Shown: piece after piece, positions 1 through 8,198 of the stretch | Numbering within the stretch: position 1 is the first letter of the stretch | Layout: each line of letters opens with the position of its first letter | From: Mucilaginibacter gracilis | GTDB lineage: Bacteria > Bacteroidota > Bacteroidia > Sphingobacteriales > Sphingobacteriaceae | NCBI RefSeq assembly: GCF_003633615.1 | Contig: NZ_RBKU01000001.1 | Coordinates: 682,001-746,000 of the forward strand | Reading direction: 5' to 3' | DNA length: 64,000 nucleotides | Program-made: the position numbers and the translations under genes | Notes under the pieces: model-generated | Database searches by the model: none | What the model was told of the DNA's origin: nothing | The model's input: only the letters and a program-made list of their open reading frames with translations

Positions 1-1434
1 GGCATGGCGGTACTGTTCCAGGTGCTGCCCTGTTAAAAACAATTGTTCTGCATTGTTGATATCCGCCGGCGATTCTGCAGGTGCCGCAGCCACCGGTATA
101 TCTTCGTTTTCCTGTTTTCCGTTATAACGCAGCAATTCTTTGCCATTTTTATCAATTATACTGACAGTAATAGCGTTTTCTTTTATATGATCAGGGCCAT
201 TCAACGTGCGGTCATAAATGTTATAGGGGTCTATATCGACAATATCCTCAAACAGCAGATCCGCTCCTATAAAAACCCTGATACCGACTGACTTGTACAT
301 TGATGTGGCAAAAACCTTTACACCAAGTTCATTTTGGTTCAAATCAAGACTAAGCAACAGATCCTTGCTTGCATTTTTGATCAGGCCCAGTTCACGGTAA
401 GGAAGAAAGTATTGCGTAAATGACTTTTCTTCAAATGGCATCAGCCAGGTAAAGTCGGGTTGATTATCCGTGTAAACACCCGTCATTAATTCAATATATG
501 GGCCGTCTTCATCGGTGAGATTGCGGTCCCAGGCGATGCCAAAATCTCCGTTGCCCCATGTCCATTGCTTCTTCCCCGGAGAAACGTGATGGTCCGCTAT
601 ATGCAGCATACCTGCTTTGGAATCATGTTCATAGCCACCTACAAAATCATATGCGGAGTTGACAGCCATATAGGACGTTGGTACCGGGATGTTCTTATAC
701 ATCGAAATATCCGTTCCAGGGCTGTAGTCGACCTTGTAATAAGTGCCAGTAGCAATGGGAAACGTGGAAACGTCCCGTTTGCCGTGATCAAAAACCGCGT
801 TAACATCCGGGGGAAACACAGACTGATAATGGTCATTAACCTTAACCGCCGGATTGGCCCACCAAAGAAAAGTTTGCGGTAGCGGCGTCGGGTTAGATAG
901 CCTGGCTTTTATTTCCAGGTAAGCGTGGTCCGGGTGAAGGGTAAATCCGGCCATGCCTTTGGTATGGAACATTTTTTCCAGTTCATTTACCCAAACAGTT
1001 ACACTGCCATCAGTATTCTCTTCAATATTAAAATCTACGGCATCGAAGGTGCTCGGGCGATGATGCTGCGGCCAGTTGAATTCTATCCCGCCGGATATCC
1101 ATGGGCCGCAAAGACCAACAAGAGCAGGTTTGATCACCTGGTTATAATAGATAAAATGCCTTTCTTTGATTTTATCGTAAGCCATCTGAACCCGTCCGCC
1201 CAATTCAGGCAGAATCATTATTTTAATGAAGGCATTTTCGAGGAAAACGGCAGTGTATCCCCGGTCTTCTTTTTCATCGGATATTTTCTCGATCACCGGG
1301 TTGGGATATACAACCCCGCTGCTGCCCTGGTAGATCCTTTTCTCAAAAAACATCGGGTTTTTATCAGGCTCTCCGGCCCCGTAGGTCGGGATAATCACTT
1401 TTTCTATCCAGGCTTTAACTATCATGTATTTCAT
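1..1434 (-). CDS. DUF5107 family protein, 3' end cut by window edge
   Basis: The minus strand is open for 478 codons from an ATG at 1434 and runs off the window, so the C-terminus is missing. The protein reads MKYMIVKAWIEKVIIPTYG and then has the aldose-epimerase-like core motifs GGRVQMAYD, FIYYNQVIKPALVG and SGGIEFNWPQHHRPSTF. These are typical of DUF5107, a domain usually followed by TPR repeats and common in Bacteroidota sugar-utilisation loci. The start lies 8 nt after the stop of the sugar transporter gene, so the two are almost certainly co-transcribed and probably translationally coupled. There is no obvious signal peptide in the first residues. The biochemical activity of DUF5107 proteins is not well established; binding or isomerising a sugar is an inference from the fold. 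Plus-strand ORFs here are shadows. Confidence 0.85.
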   Translation of the reverse strand, partial: MKYMIVKAWIEKVIIPTYGAGEPDKNPMFFEKRIYQGSSGVVYPNPVIEKISDEKEDRGYTAVFLENAFIKIMILPELGGRVQMAYDKIKERHFIYYNQVIKPALVGLCGPWISGGIEFNWPQHHRPSTFDAVDFNIEENTDGSVTVWVNELEKMFHTKGMAGFTLHPDHAYLEIKARLSNPTPLPQTFLWWANPAVKVNDHYQSVFPPDVNAVFDHGKRDVSTFPIATGTYYKVDYSPGTDISMYKNIPVPTSYMAVNSAYDFVGGYEHDSKAGMLHIADHHVSPGKKQWTWGNGDFGIAWDRNLTDEDGPYIELMTGVYTDNQPDFTWLMPFEEKSFTQYFLPYRELGLIKNASKDLLLSLDLNQNELGVKVFATSMYKSVGIRVFIGADLLFEDIVDIDPYNIYDRTLNGPDHIKENAITVSIIDKNGKELLRYNGKQENEDIPVAAAPAESPADINNAEQLFLTGQHLEQYRHA

Positions 1435-1442
1435 ATTTATAT

Positions 1443-2789
1443 TTAATGTGCTGCAAAATTTGATTCCAGTTGTTCCAGGGATTGTCCTTTAGTTTCCTTG
1501 ACTTTAATCCTAATGAACACAAATCCGAAAAAACAAACAACCGCATAGAGGTAAAAAGGCCCGTAAGTTCCCAGTGCTTCAGCCAGCAGGGGGAAAGTAA
1601 ATACAAGCAGAAAATACGCTCCCCATAAACATAGTATGGCAAAAGAAGAAGCAGTACCCCTGATGTGATTAGGAAATATTTCAGATATTATAACCCATGT
1701 AACAGGAGCCAGAGATGTGGCATAGACTGCAATGGCGAGCAATACCAGAAAAGATATCCACCCGGCGGAAGCCTGATGGCCGAGCGCATACGCCAGCGCG
1801 AGATAAATAATGGTCAGGCCAAGCGAACCGAACATGATCAGGGGTTTTCGTCCTAAACGATCAACCTGCCACATCGCCAATAAAGTAAATAAGGTATTCA
1901 CCACGCCGATAATTACCGTTTCCCAAAGCTGGCGGTCAAGATCGGCTCCTATAGATTTAAAAATAGTGGAGGTATAATTAAACACGACATTGATCCCGCA
2001 AAATTGTTGGAAAACAGCAAGTGTCACACCAACCAAAACAGCCGGCCGCACCGCTTTGGCAAATACGTTAAGATAACCGCCATTGGTTGCGGCTGGTGCA
2101 CTTTTTTCCAGGTCTTCAACAATCCTGGCCGCGGCAGTTGCTGAGCCAATTTTGCAAAGTGTTTTAAGTGCATCTGCTTTGAGCCCTTTGCTGAGTTGCC
2201 AACGGGGGCTTTCCGGCAAAAAAACAACACCAAACAGAAAAAGCAGGGATGGGATCACGCCAAGGCCGAACATCCATCTCCAGGCTTCCGGCCCTTTGTC
2301 AGCCAGAGTATAATTGACAAGGTTTGTGATCAGTATCCCCAAAACAATGGTTAACTGGTTAAGTGCCACGTTTCTGCCCCTCACCGCAGCAGGCGAAATT
2401 TCAGATATATAAAGGGGACTGAGCATGGAAGACATGCCCACGCCGATGCCCGCTCCAAATCGGAACAGGATAAAAACAGGCAGATTTGCGGCGAACGCCA
2501 TCGCTACCGAAGACAGCGCAAAGATCGAAGCTGCTACCATTAAGCCGGGGCGTCTTCCGTAACGGTCGGCGATCCTTCCGGCCAGCAGACTCCCGGCCAT
2601 ACAGCCAAGGGCAAGCGAGCCGGTTAAAAAACCTTCACCCAAGGCACTCAGCGCGAACTGTGATTTTAAAAAAGGCAAAGCTCCCGAGATTACGGCGAAA
2701 TCAAAGCCGAAAAGGTACCCACCAAGGGCCGAAATGAATGATATGGAAATAATATAAGAGTGGTTAAATTTTTCGGTTGCTATTTGCAT
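1443..2789 (-). CDS. Sugar-porter MFS transporter
   Basis: This 448-aa integral membrane protein belongs to the sugar porter family of the major facilitator superfamily (XylE/AraE/GLUT-like). Diagnostic motifs are GGYLFGFDFAVISGAL in TM1, the loop motif RIADRYGRRP after TM2, PESPRW at the end of TM6, the second loop motif RLGRKP, and PETKG-like KVKETKGQSLE at the C-terminus. Twelve hydrophobic segments can be traced and the length is normal for the family. It would import a monosaccharide (xylose, arabinose or a hexose) across the inner membrane by H+ symport; the substrate cannot be read from sequence. It lies just upstream of the DUF5107 gene on the same strand and downstream of GH30, which fits uptake of a sugar released by that enzyme. 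Confidence 0.93.
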   Translation of the reverse strand: MQIATEKFNHSYIISISFISALGGYLFGFDFAVISGALPFLKSQFALSALGEGFLTGSLALGCMAGSLLAGRIADRYGRRPGLMVAASIFALSSVAMAFAANLPVFILFRFGAGIGVGMSSMLSPLYISEISPAAVRGRNVALNQLTIVLGILITNLVNYTLADKGPEAWRWMFGLGVIPSLLFLFGVVFLPESPRWQLSKGLKADALKTLCKIGSATAAARIVEDLEKSAPAATNGGYLNVFAKAVRPAVLVGVTLAVFQQFCGINVVFNYTSTIFKSIGADLDRQLWETVIIGVVNTLFTLLAMWQVDRLGRKPLIMFGSLGLTIIYLALAYALGHQASAGWISFLVLLAIAVYATSLAPVTWVIISEIFPNHIRGTASSFAILCLWGAYFLLVFTFPLLAEALGTYGPFYLYAVVCFFGFVFIRIKVKETKGQSLEQLESNFAAH

Positions 2790-2937
2790 TCCAGGTAAAG
2801 AATTTAATAATTGGTTGTTTAAAATAGATCAGTTTTGTTATCGTCAAAAGCTGAACGCATTGCTCACCGAAGATAACAGGACAACTTTTGAAAAAAATGG
2901 ACGATTAAAAGATATAACTGGATATTCTTATGGCCAC

Positions 2938-4389
2938 TTACCAGGTTACCCTCACCGTAGTAAACGATTTACCGGCAAAGTCGACGTCATAATAATTCAA
3001 ATTGACGTTATCCTGGCTCCACACTAATGCATTGTTTTCTATTGCACTGGTTCTGTAGATCTTTATAGTGGAGATATTACCGCCAAAGTTCAGTCTGACC
3101 TTGTTTTGCGCATCGGTATTCCAGTTAACAACGTTGATATCCGCCCGGTTTGCCGTGGTGAATGCGCTCACATTATCATTTCCAAAATTGGCGATCCCCG
3201 TTAAGGTAGTAGGGATATAATTTTCATTAAGCAGGTTTGCAGTATATTGCTGGAACGCATAGTAGTTTTTCTTCCGTTGGGCGGGGGCTCCCCATGGCGT
3301 GTACAAAAGTCCGCCAAAGTTAGTTTCAGGGTTTCCCCATTCGAAATACAGCCAGCCTTTTGCCCCTCCTTTGAAAGCATCGTGGAATTTATTAACCAGG
3401 TCAAGCGCAGAGGTAAGTTCATCAGGTGTACTTCCCATGCCAAACCCCGCGTGCCACTCCGTCATGTACAGTCCTTTGGCCCCGGCGGCTGATGAAGCTG
3501 CGGCAAAATTAGTAGCAGAACTTCCGGAATATTGATGAGTCGTGTAAAGGTTCATATTTCCGGACGCGTTAAGAGCAGCAATATAACTTCCTGTATGGGT
3601 TACGTCAATACAATCCGGCGAGGCAAAAAGTGGAACGGGGATGCTTAACGACTGTAGTTTCGTCTTCAGCCATCCGGCTGTACTGGTATAGACACTTTGT
3701 GCCTGTGCCGCGGTAAATTCGGCAGATTCATAAGGCACCGCGGAAGATGGATAGTCAGGTTCATTCATCAGGCTTAAATAATCGACGCCGATTCCGTTGT
3801 CCTTAAGATTTTTAATATGAGCGTACAAAAACTCGCCAAATTCGTTGTAGGCATTCGTTACGCTGGCGTTAAGGGTCCCGCCATTATTGACGCTGCTATT
3901 GCTCTTCAGGTACTTTGGCGGGGACAATACTATAGCCCAGATTTTGATTGCCGGATTAACCAGCCTGGCTTTTTTGACCGCAGTGATCTGGTCAACCAGG
4001 TTAGAATTTCCTGTAAAGTTGAACTTGGAAAAATCAGTATTATTTGGGTCTGCATTATCATTGACATCCTCAACTCCGTCCGCACGGAGAACGATTTTAA
4101 AAACGTTGACGTTGAGATCATGCCAAAGCCAGTTGGCGGCATCAGTAAAATTAGTAATCCCATTTACCAGGTGCCCGCTGTAGAAGTAGCAGCCAGCTCC
4201 AATGAGATCGATTTTCTGCTGGGGACTTCCTATACCAACGGTAATACTCCCTCCGCTCTGAATTGAATTTACAATGGGCTGCTTTATTGGCTGCTGCTGT
4301 TGAGCAGGTGCCATGCTGTTTTTATTACAGGACGTAGCGCCGCATCCCAGCGATATAACCAGCAATAAAAGAAGTTGGTGCTTTCTCAT
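2938..4389 (-). CDS. GH30 family glycoside hydrolase, lipoprotein
   Basis: This 483-aa protein starts with a lipoprotein signal (lipobox GATSC, Cys21), so it should be anchored in the envelope, probably the outer membrane. A (beta/alpha)8 barrel of GH30 type follows: the acid/base motif LSLMNEPDYP (Glu210) and the nucleophile motif LYMTEWHAG (Glu311) are both intact. The last 90 or so residues form the beta-sandwich typical of GH30. Family activities include endo-xylanase/glucuronoxylanase, glucosylceramidase and beta-1,6-galactanase or glucanase. The short length and the missing STN domain say nothing about which one applies. It is divergent from the AraC regulator at 4612 and is probably the first gene of the GH30-transporter-DUF5107 group, after a 148-nt gap before the transporter. 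Confidence 0.92.
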   Translation of the reverse strand: MRKHQLLLLLVISLGCGATSCNKNSMAPAQQQQPIKQPIVNSIQSGGSITVGIGSPQQKIDLIGAGCYFYSGHLVNGITNFTDAANWLWHDLNVNVFKIVLRADGVEDVNDNADPNNTDFSKFNFTGNSNLVDQITAVKKARLVNPAIKIWAIVLSPPKYLKSNSSVNNGGTLNASVTNAYNEFGEFLYAHIKNLKDNGIGVDYLSLMNEPDYPSSAVPYESAEFTAAQAQSVYTSTAGWLKTKLQSLSIPVPLFASPDCIDVTHTGSYIAALNASGNMNLYTTHQYSGSSATNFAAASSAAGAKGLYMTEWHAGFGMGSTPDELTSALDLVNKFHDAFKGGAKGWLYFEWGNPETNFGGLLYTPWGAPAQRKKNYYAFQQYTANLLNENYIPTTLTGIANFGNDNVSAFTTANRADINVVNWNTDAQNKVRLNFGGNISTIKIYRTSAIENNALVWSQDNVNLNYYDVDFAGKSFTTVRVTW

Positions 4390-4611
4390 AAGTATTTTCT
4401 TCGGTTAATAAATCGGTTTGTAATTTTCGGAAATAAAACAGCTTGAAAATATGGACACAATTAGGATTTATATGGACTATATTATTATCAGGCTGAAATT
4501 AATTTCAAATCAAATTTTTAATTTTTACGTTTACTAATAAGTAAATCCGTTTGCGAATTGGCAGCCCGCGCCTGCGTGAAAAATAGTAGTAGAAACCAGT
4601 TATATTTTGAT

Positions 4612-5511
4612 ATGAATTATAAAAAAGACGGGTTCGACGGACAAAAAGCGATTGTTATTCCCAGATCGATTGTAAACAGATTTTGTCTTTCCAATGATAT
4701 TATCAAAGGATCTTATATCACTGATATCGGCTATTATCCCAAAGCGAAATTCCACTTCCGGAAGAGGGCTCAGGGAGCAGAGCAAAATATACTTATATAT
4801 TGCGTGGAAGGCACCGGACTCGTATCCATCAAATCGGTAAAGCATACAATCGTTCCGGGAGACTTTATTATCATTCCGCATAGTGTTTCTCACTCGTATG
4901 AAACGAATGAAAAAACACCCTGGACAATTTATTGGTGCCATTTTAAAGGTGAGCAGGCAGATGCACTGGTTAAATGGCTGTATTCAAAAGGGCAAAGCTA
5001 TAAATACAGTGTTGAATTTGTCCAGGAGCGCATCACGCTATTTGAACAGCTTTACACTTATCTTGAGCAAGGATATAGTATGGAGAACCTGACTTATATT
5101 AATTTATTAATGCTGCAATTTTTAAGTTCCTTTATTTATAGTGATAAATACAGGACAAAGCTATCCGAAAAGAATATTGATATCCTTGAAAAATCTATCT
5201 TTATCATGCAGAATAATCTCGAAAAGTCTCTGACGCTTTCCGACCTGGCAGCATCGGTCAACTTGTCTAACAGCCATTATTCAGCCATCTTTAGAAAAAA
5301 AACAGGGTTTCCGCCAATTGAATATTTTAATCACCTGAAAATTCAAAAGGCCTGTCAGTATTTACAATTTACAAAACTGAGGATAAGTGAAATTGCTTTT
5401 AAAATCGGGATAGATGATCCATTTTATTTTTCGAGACTTTTTACCAAAACAATGGGGTATGCACCAAAAGAGTATCGCGAAACAAGGTATTCAGCCAATC
5501 AGGAAAAGTAG
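4612..5511 (+). CDS. AraC family transcriptional regulator with cupin sensor domain
   Basis: This 299-aa regulator has an N-terminal AraC-type cupin sugar-sensing domain (motifs YCVEGTGLV and PGDFIIIPHSVSHSYE, about residues 65-115). Two helix-turn-helix motifs follow at the C-terminus (LSDLAASVNLSNSHYSAIFRKKTG and ISEIAFKIGIDDPFYFSRLFTKTMG, ending in PKEYR). I chose the ATG at 4612; the frame is open to a TTG at 4558, but that extension has no resemblance to the family. The gene is divergent from the GH30 gene with about 220 nt between the starts, so it probably activates the GH30-transporter-DUF5107 unit in response to a sugar. Confidence 0.92.
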   Translation: MNYKKDGFDGQKAIVIPRSIVNRFCLSNDIIKGSYITDIGYYPKAKFHFRKRAQGAEQNILIYCVEGTGLVSIKSVKHTIVPGDFIIIPHSVSHSYETNEKTPWTIYWCHFKGEQADALVKWLYSKGQSYKYSVEFVQERITLFEQLYTYLEQGYSMENLTYINLLMLQFLSSFIYSDKYRTKLSEKNIDILEKSIFIMQNNLEKSLTLSDLAASVNLSNSHYSAIFRKKTGFPPIEYFNHLKIQKACQYLQFTKLRISEIAFKIGIDDPFYFSRLFTKTMGYAPKEYRETRYSANQEK

Positions 5512-5640
5512 TGAGGTCATCTTATTTACGTGAGATTCCTTGCACAGGTAATTGTAAATAGTTAATGATGCAGATATATCAACGACAAGCCCCTATTATC
5601 AAACCTAATCGCTCAAACGCTGTTATGTGTCTATCTTCAG

Positions 5641-6003
5641 GTAATTGATATACCCATAAAAGGACCTTCCGCTGAAATATTAAAAGCGCCGGAAACAGCC
5701 CCGAATATGTACCTGGTGCTTTCGCCGGATCTGTACATTATTACTGCCAGTGCCGCATACTTGGAAGCTACACAAACAACCCGCGAGAACATTGTCGGTA
5801 AACATATTTTTGAGGCATTCCCGGACAATCCCGACTTGCCGGATGGCGACGACGGGATGCACAATATCAATGCCTCTTTACAAGCTGTTCTTCACACTAA
5901 AAAGCCGGACCCTGGCCAGATCCTGCCGCGAAAAAGTGTTGGGCCAGGATGCAGTTTTCTTCGGTCCGAAACAAGCTGCCTTGTGTACCGGTTGCGTGAA
6001 TGA
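5641..6003 (+). pseudogene. Remnant of a PAS-domain sensor protein
   Basis: An open stretch without a convincing start encodes a recognisable PAS core: MYLVLSPDLYIITASAAYLE, TTRENIVGKHIFEAFPDNP and NINASLQAVLHTKKPD. In intact proteins of this type (PAS sensor histidine kinases) this core is followed by a kinase module. Here the reading frame runs into unrelated residues and stops at 6003. No kinase domain follows on this strand. It is best read as a truncated gene fragment. Confidence 0.65.
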
Positions 6004-6007
6004 ACAG

Positions 6008-6412
6008 ATGGATCAATACTATAAGGACTTAACCGTTCAGATCGCACATGACCTTTTGCAACTATCGGCTGAACAAAAATACTTCACAGAACAGATTGAC
6101 ATGGGTAAAGATATGCTTATCAAACTGGGTTATGATCGACGGACTTATTTACCAACCTACAATTACGAAGTCCGTTACCGGAACACGCTTGCTGCCATTG
6201 AAAAGATTCGGAGCGCAGAAGAGATTTTTTTATCACAGAGTGGCGATCATGTATACAAAATTGGATTTGTGACCAAAGGCCAGGAAGTTTTTACCTGGCG
6301 ATTGAACCATGATCTTTCTGTTCATGACATCAGCACTTTTTCGAAAAATGCTAGTGAAATCCGGGACTACCGCAAAGGTTTTTTGATGATAGCCAATCGT
6401 GAAAGCTCTTGA
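6008..6412 (+). CDS. Hypothetical protein, possibly a remnant
   Basis: A 134-aa ORF starts with MDQYYKDLTVQIAHDLLQLS and ends RKGFLMIANRESS. I do not recognise a family. The frame is open upstream to 5750, where it overlaps the PAS remnant, and the extra residues there (including an ALCTGC pair of Cys) have no clear start codon. The composition is ordinary for a soluble alpha/beta protein, with no signal peptide or membrane segment. Given the PAS debris immediately upstream, it may be the 3' part of a second broken gene. Confidence 0.4.
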   Translation: MDQYYKDLTVQIAHDLLQLSAEQKYFTEQIDMGKDMLIKLGYDRRTYLPTYNYEVRYRNTLAAIEKIRSAEEIFLSQSGDHVYKIGFVTKGQEVFTWRLNHDLSVHDISTFSKNASEIRDYRKGFLMIANRESS

Positions 6413-6416
6413 ATTA

Positions 6417-6701
6417 CTAACGAAGTTTCCTTACACCGGTTATAATTCTTCTGCATTTTTCAGGATGCTGCTGAATTGAGCTTGATCTTTGGGATTTCAA
6501 AATTCGTCCTTCTAATAAGTTGAAAGGGAGTAATTTGTGTAGGCCAAATTCGCCTTGTACTTCTATCACGTAATTAACCTCGCGGCCATTGATATAAAAT
6601 CGGTCGCCGGTTACATCGATGGTGAAGTTACCATTAAAAACGACACGGCTCCTGTTACAGCTAAATAAAAATTTGATCACTAACTTATTATCAAGTTGCA
6701 A
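6417..6701 (-). CDS. Small hypothetical protein
   Basis: A 94-aa ORF (starting MQLDNKLVIKFLFSC) lies tail to tail with the preceding ORF, 4 nt apart. The middle has beta-strand-like alternation (SRVVFNGNFTIDVTGDRFYINGREVNYVIEV) and the C-terminus is basic. There is no signal peptide and no recognised domain. It could be a real small protein or a fragment. The following 283 nt up to porV are AT-rich and hold nothing I can identify. Confidence 0.35.
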   Translation of the reverse strand: MQLDNKLVIKFLFSCNRSRVVFNGNFTIDVTGDRFYINGREVNYVIEVQGEFGLHKLLPFNLLEGRILKSQRSSSIQQHPEKCRRIITGVRKLR

Positions 6702-6984
6702 ACATTATTTGATTAGCGAAATAACACTGTGAAATATTAAAACGGTATAAATTGAATTTTTTTCGGCATCTTAACTCACATTTTAAGGATCGGTTTTTTT
6801 TTATCATGAAACGTTCGTTCAGTGGAATGTGAGATTAACAGAAAATACTTTCCACCTACTTTCAGTAATCGCTATTAAATTGAATTAATAAAAAAAAATT
6901 TACATTCTAAATAATTATGAAAATACCTTTTCCTTTGTCTTTTTGTTTTGACCTTACCAAATACTTACATTGCAGGAAAGTTAA

Positions 6985-8148
6985 TTATTTCCGGCCGAGA
7001 TTAAACACTATACCAAACCTGAGTGTATTGGCCAAAGGTGTTTTTTGCTGACTGGCGGCAAGATATGAAAAGTTAAAATCCATAAAATCGTACTTGTAAC
7101 CTACGCCAAAGGTGGCATATTGGCGGTTACCCTTGTTGGGGTTTTCGTAAAAATAACCTGTCCTGAGAAAAAAACGATGATTAAAAGCATACTCCAGGCC
7201 GGCACTATAATTTATTTCCTGCAACTCTTCGCTAAAACCACCCGGCGCATCCGAGAAAGAGCCGAAAATTCCAGCCGGCACCGAAACATCGGTGCTTTTC
7301 CCTTTGATGATACGGCCGTTACTATCCGTTTGGGGAGGGGTTGGCACCAGTAACTTATTCAGATCGACAGCCAGTGTCAATTCATTTTCGTTATCCAGTA
7401 CCCAAGTGTTCGCAATCCCTAATTTTAGATTTGCAGGCAGGAAACTTTGGCTGGCAATAGTATTATCGTAGCTTATCTCAGATCCAATATTAGAAATATC
7501 GGTACCAAAAGAAAAATGAGATTCCTTACCAAATAAGTCGAACTTATTTCTGTAAAATAAGGAGAGATCAGCCCCTACCGATGAACCAGCCTGCAATTTA
7601 TAATTAGCATCAGAATTGAAGATATGTGACGAGATATATCTTATAGTAAAACCGAGTGAAAAATTATCACCAAAACTGCGGGCCAGCGATGCGTCGATAG
7701 CATATTCATAGGGACTGTAGGCTCCTTGCGATGTATTATTGGCATCGGCCAAATCTATTTTACCTAAATTGAAATAGCGCATGGATACGCCAATAGCTGT
7801 ACGATCATCTGTTTTAGCCTGAAAGTTTAGGTAACTGATATTGGCGTCGCTAACCAAATTACGAAGCCACGGACAATAAGAAAGTGAAACTGACGAATTA
7901 CTTTTCATAAAAACCATTTTTGATGGGTTCCAGAAGGTAGCGTTGGCATCATCTTCCAGCGCAACACCTGCATCTCCCATACCCGAGGATCTGGGATCTG
8001 GCGATACCAGCAAAAAGGGAACACCGGTAGGGATAACATTCCCCGTTCGTCCGTCTGAGCTAACCTGTGCGAAAGCGCCCGAACCAATGCACAGAAGTAA
8101 CATTACCGATAACAACTTACTGCCCGGTGCGCTGTAATTATTTTTCAT
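6985..8148 (-). CDS. porV: Type IX secretion system outer membrane protein PorV
   Basis: This 387-aa outer-membrane beta-barrel has a signal peptide ending AFAQ (about residue 28). Then comes the PorV signature: GVPFLLVSPDPRSSGMGDAGVA and DANATFWNPSKMVF. The C-terminus ends in strands YKYDFMDFNFSYL and FGIVFNLGRK. PorV (LptO) binds the C-terminal sorting domain of T9SS cargo after it passes the SprA channel and delivers it to PorU for cleavage and attachment. The gene sits 50 nt downstream of a T9SS cargo gene on the same strand, so the two are probably one operon. No porU is next to it, so this may be an accessory PorV dedicated to its neighbour. Confidence 0.93.
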   Translation of the reverse strand: MKNNYSAPGSKLLSVMLLLCIGSGAFAQVSSDGRTGNVIPTGVPFLLVSPDPRSSGMGDAGVALEDDANATFWNPSKMVFMKSNSSVSLSYCPWLRNLVSDANISYLNFQAKTDDRTAIGVSMRYFNLGKIDLADANNTSQGAYSPYEYAIDASLARSFGDNFSLGFTIRYISSHIFNSDANYKLQAGSSVGADLSLFYRNKFDLFGKESHFSFGTDISNIGSEISYDNTIASQSFLPANLKLGIANTWVLDNENELTLAVDLNKLLVPTPPQTDSNGRIIKGKSTDVSVPAGIFGSFSDAPGGFSEELQEINYSAGLEYAFNHRFFLRTGYFYENPNKGNRQYATFGVGYKYDFMDFNFSYLAASQQKTPLANTLRFGIVFNLGRK

Positions 8149-8198
8149 AATATAAAATTTTATTGCCTGTTGGACACCAACGGCGTTGTTACAATTAT

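Noticed and set aside
43..1446. Several plus-strand ORFs in the first 1.4 kb
   Set aside because: The minus strand holds a continuous 478-codon DUF5107 frame across the same region; the plus-strand ORFs have no family resemblance.
3880..3889. Possible target of guide 1 (10-nt match GCCATTATTG on the plus strand, inside the GH30 gene)
   Set aside because: The match covers only part of the tail, not its 5' part, and lies within a coding region rather than upstream of a gene. Such a length is expected by chance in 64 kb.
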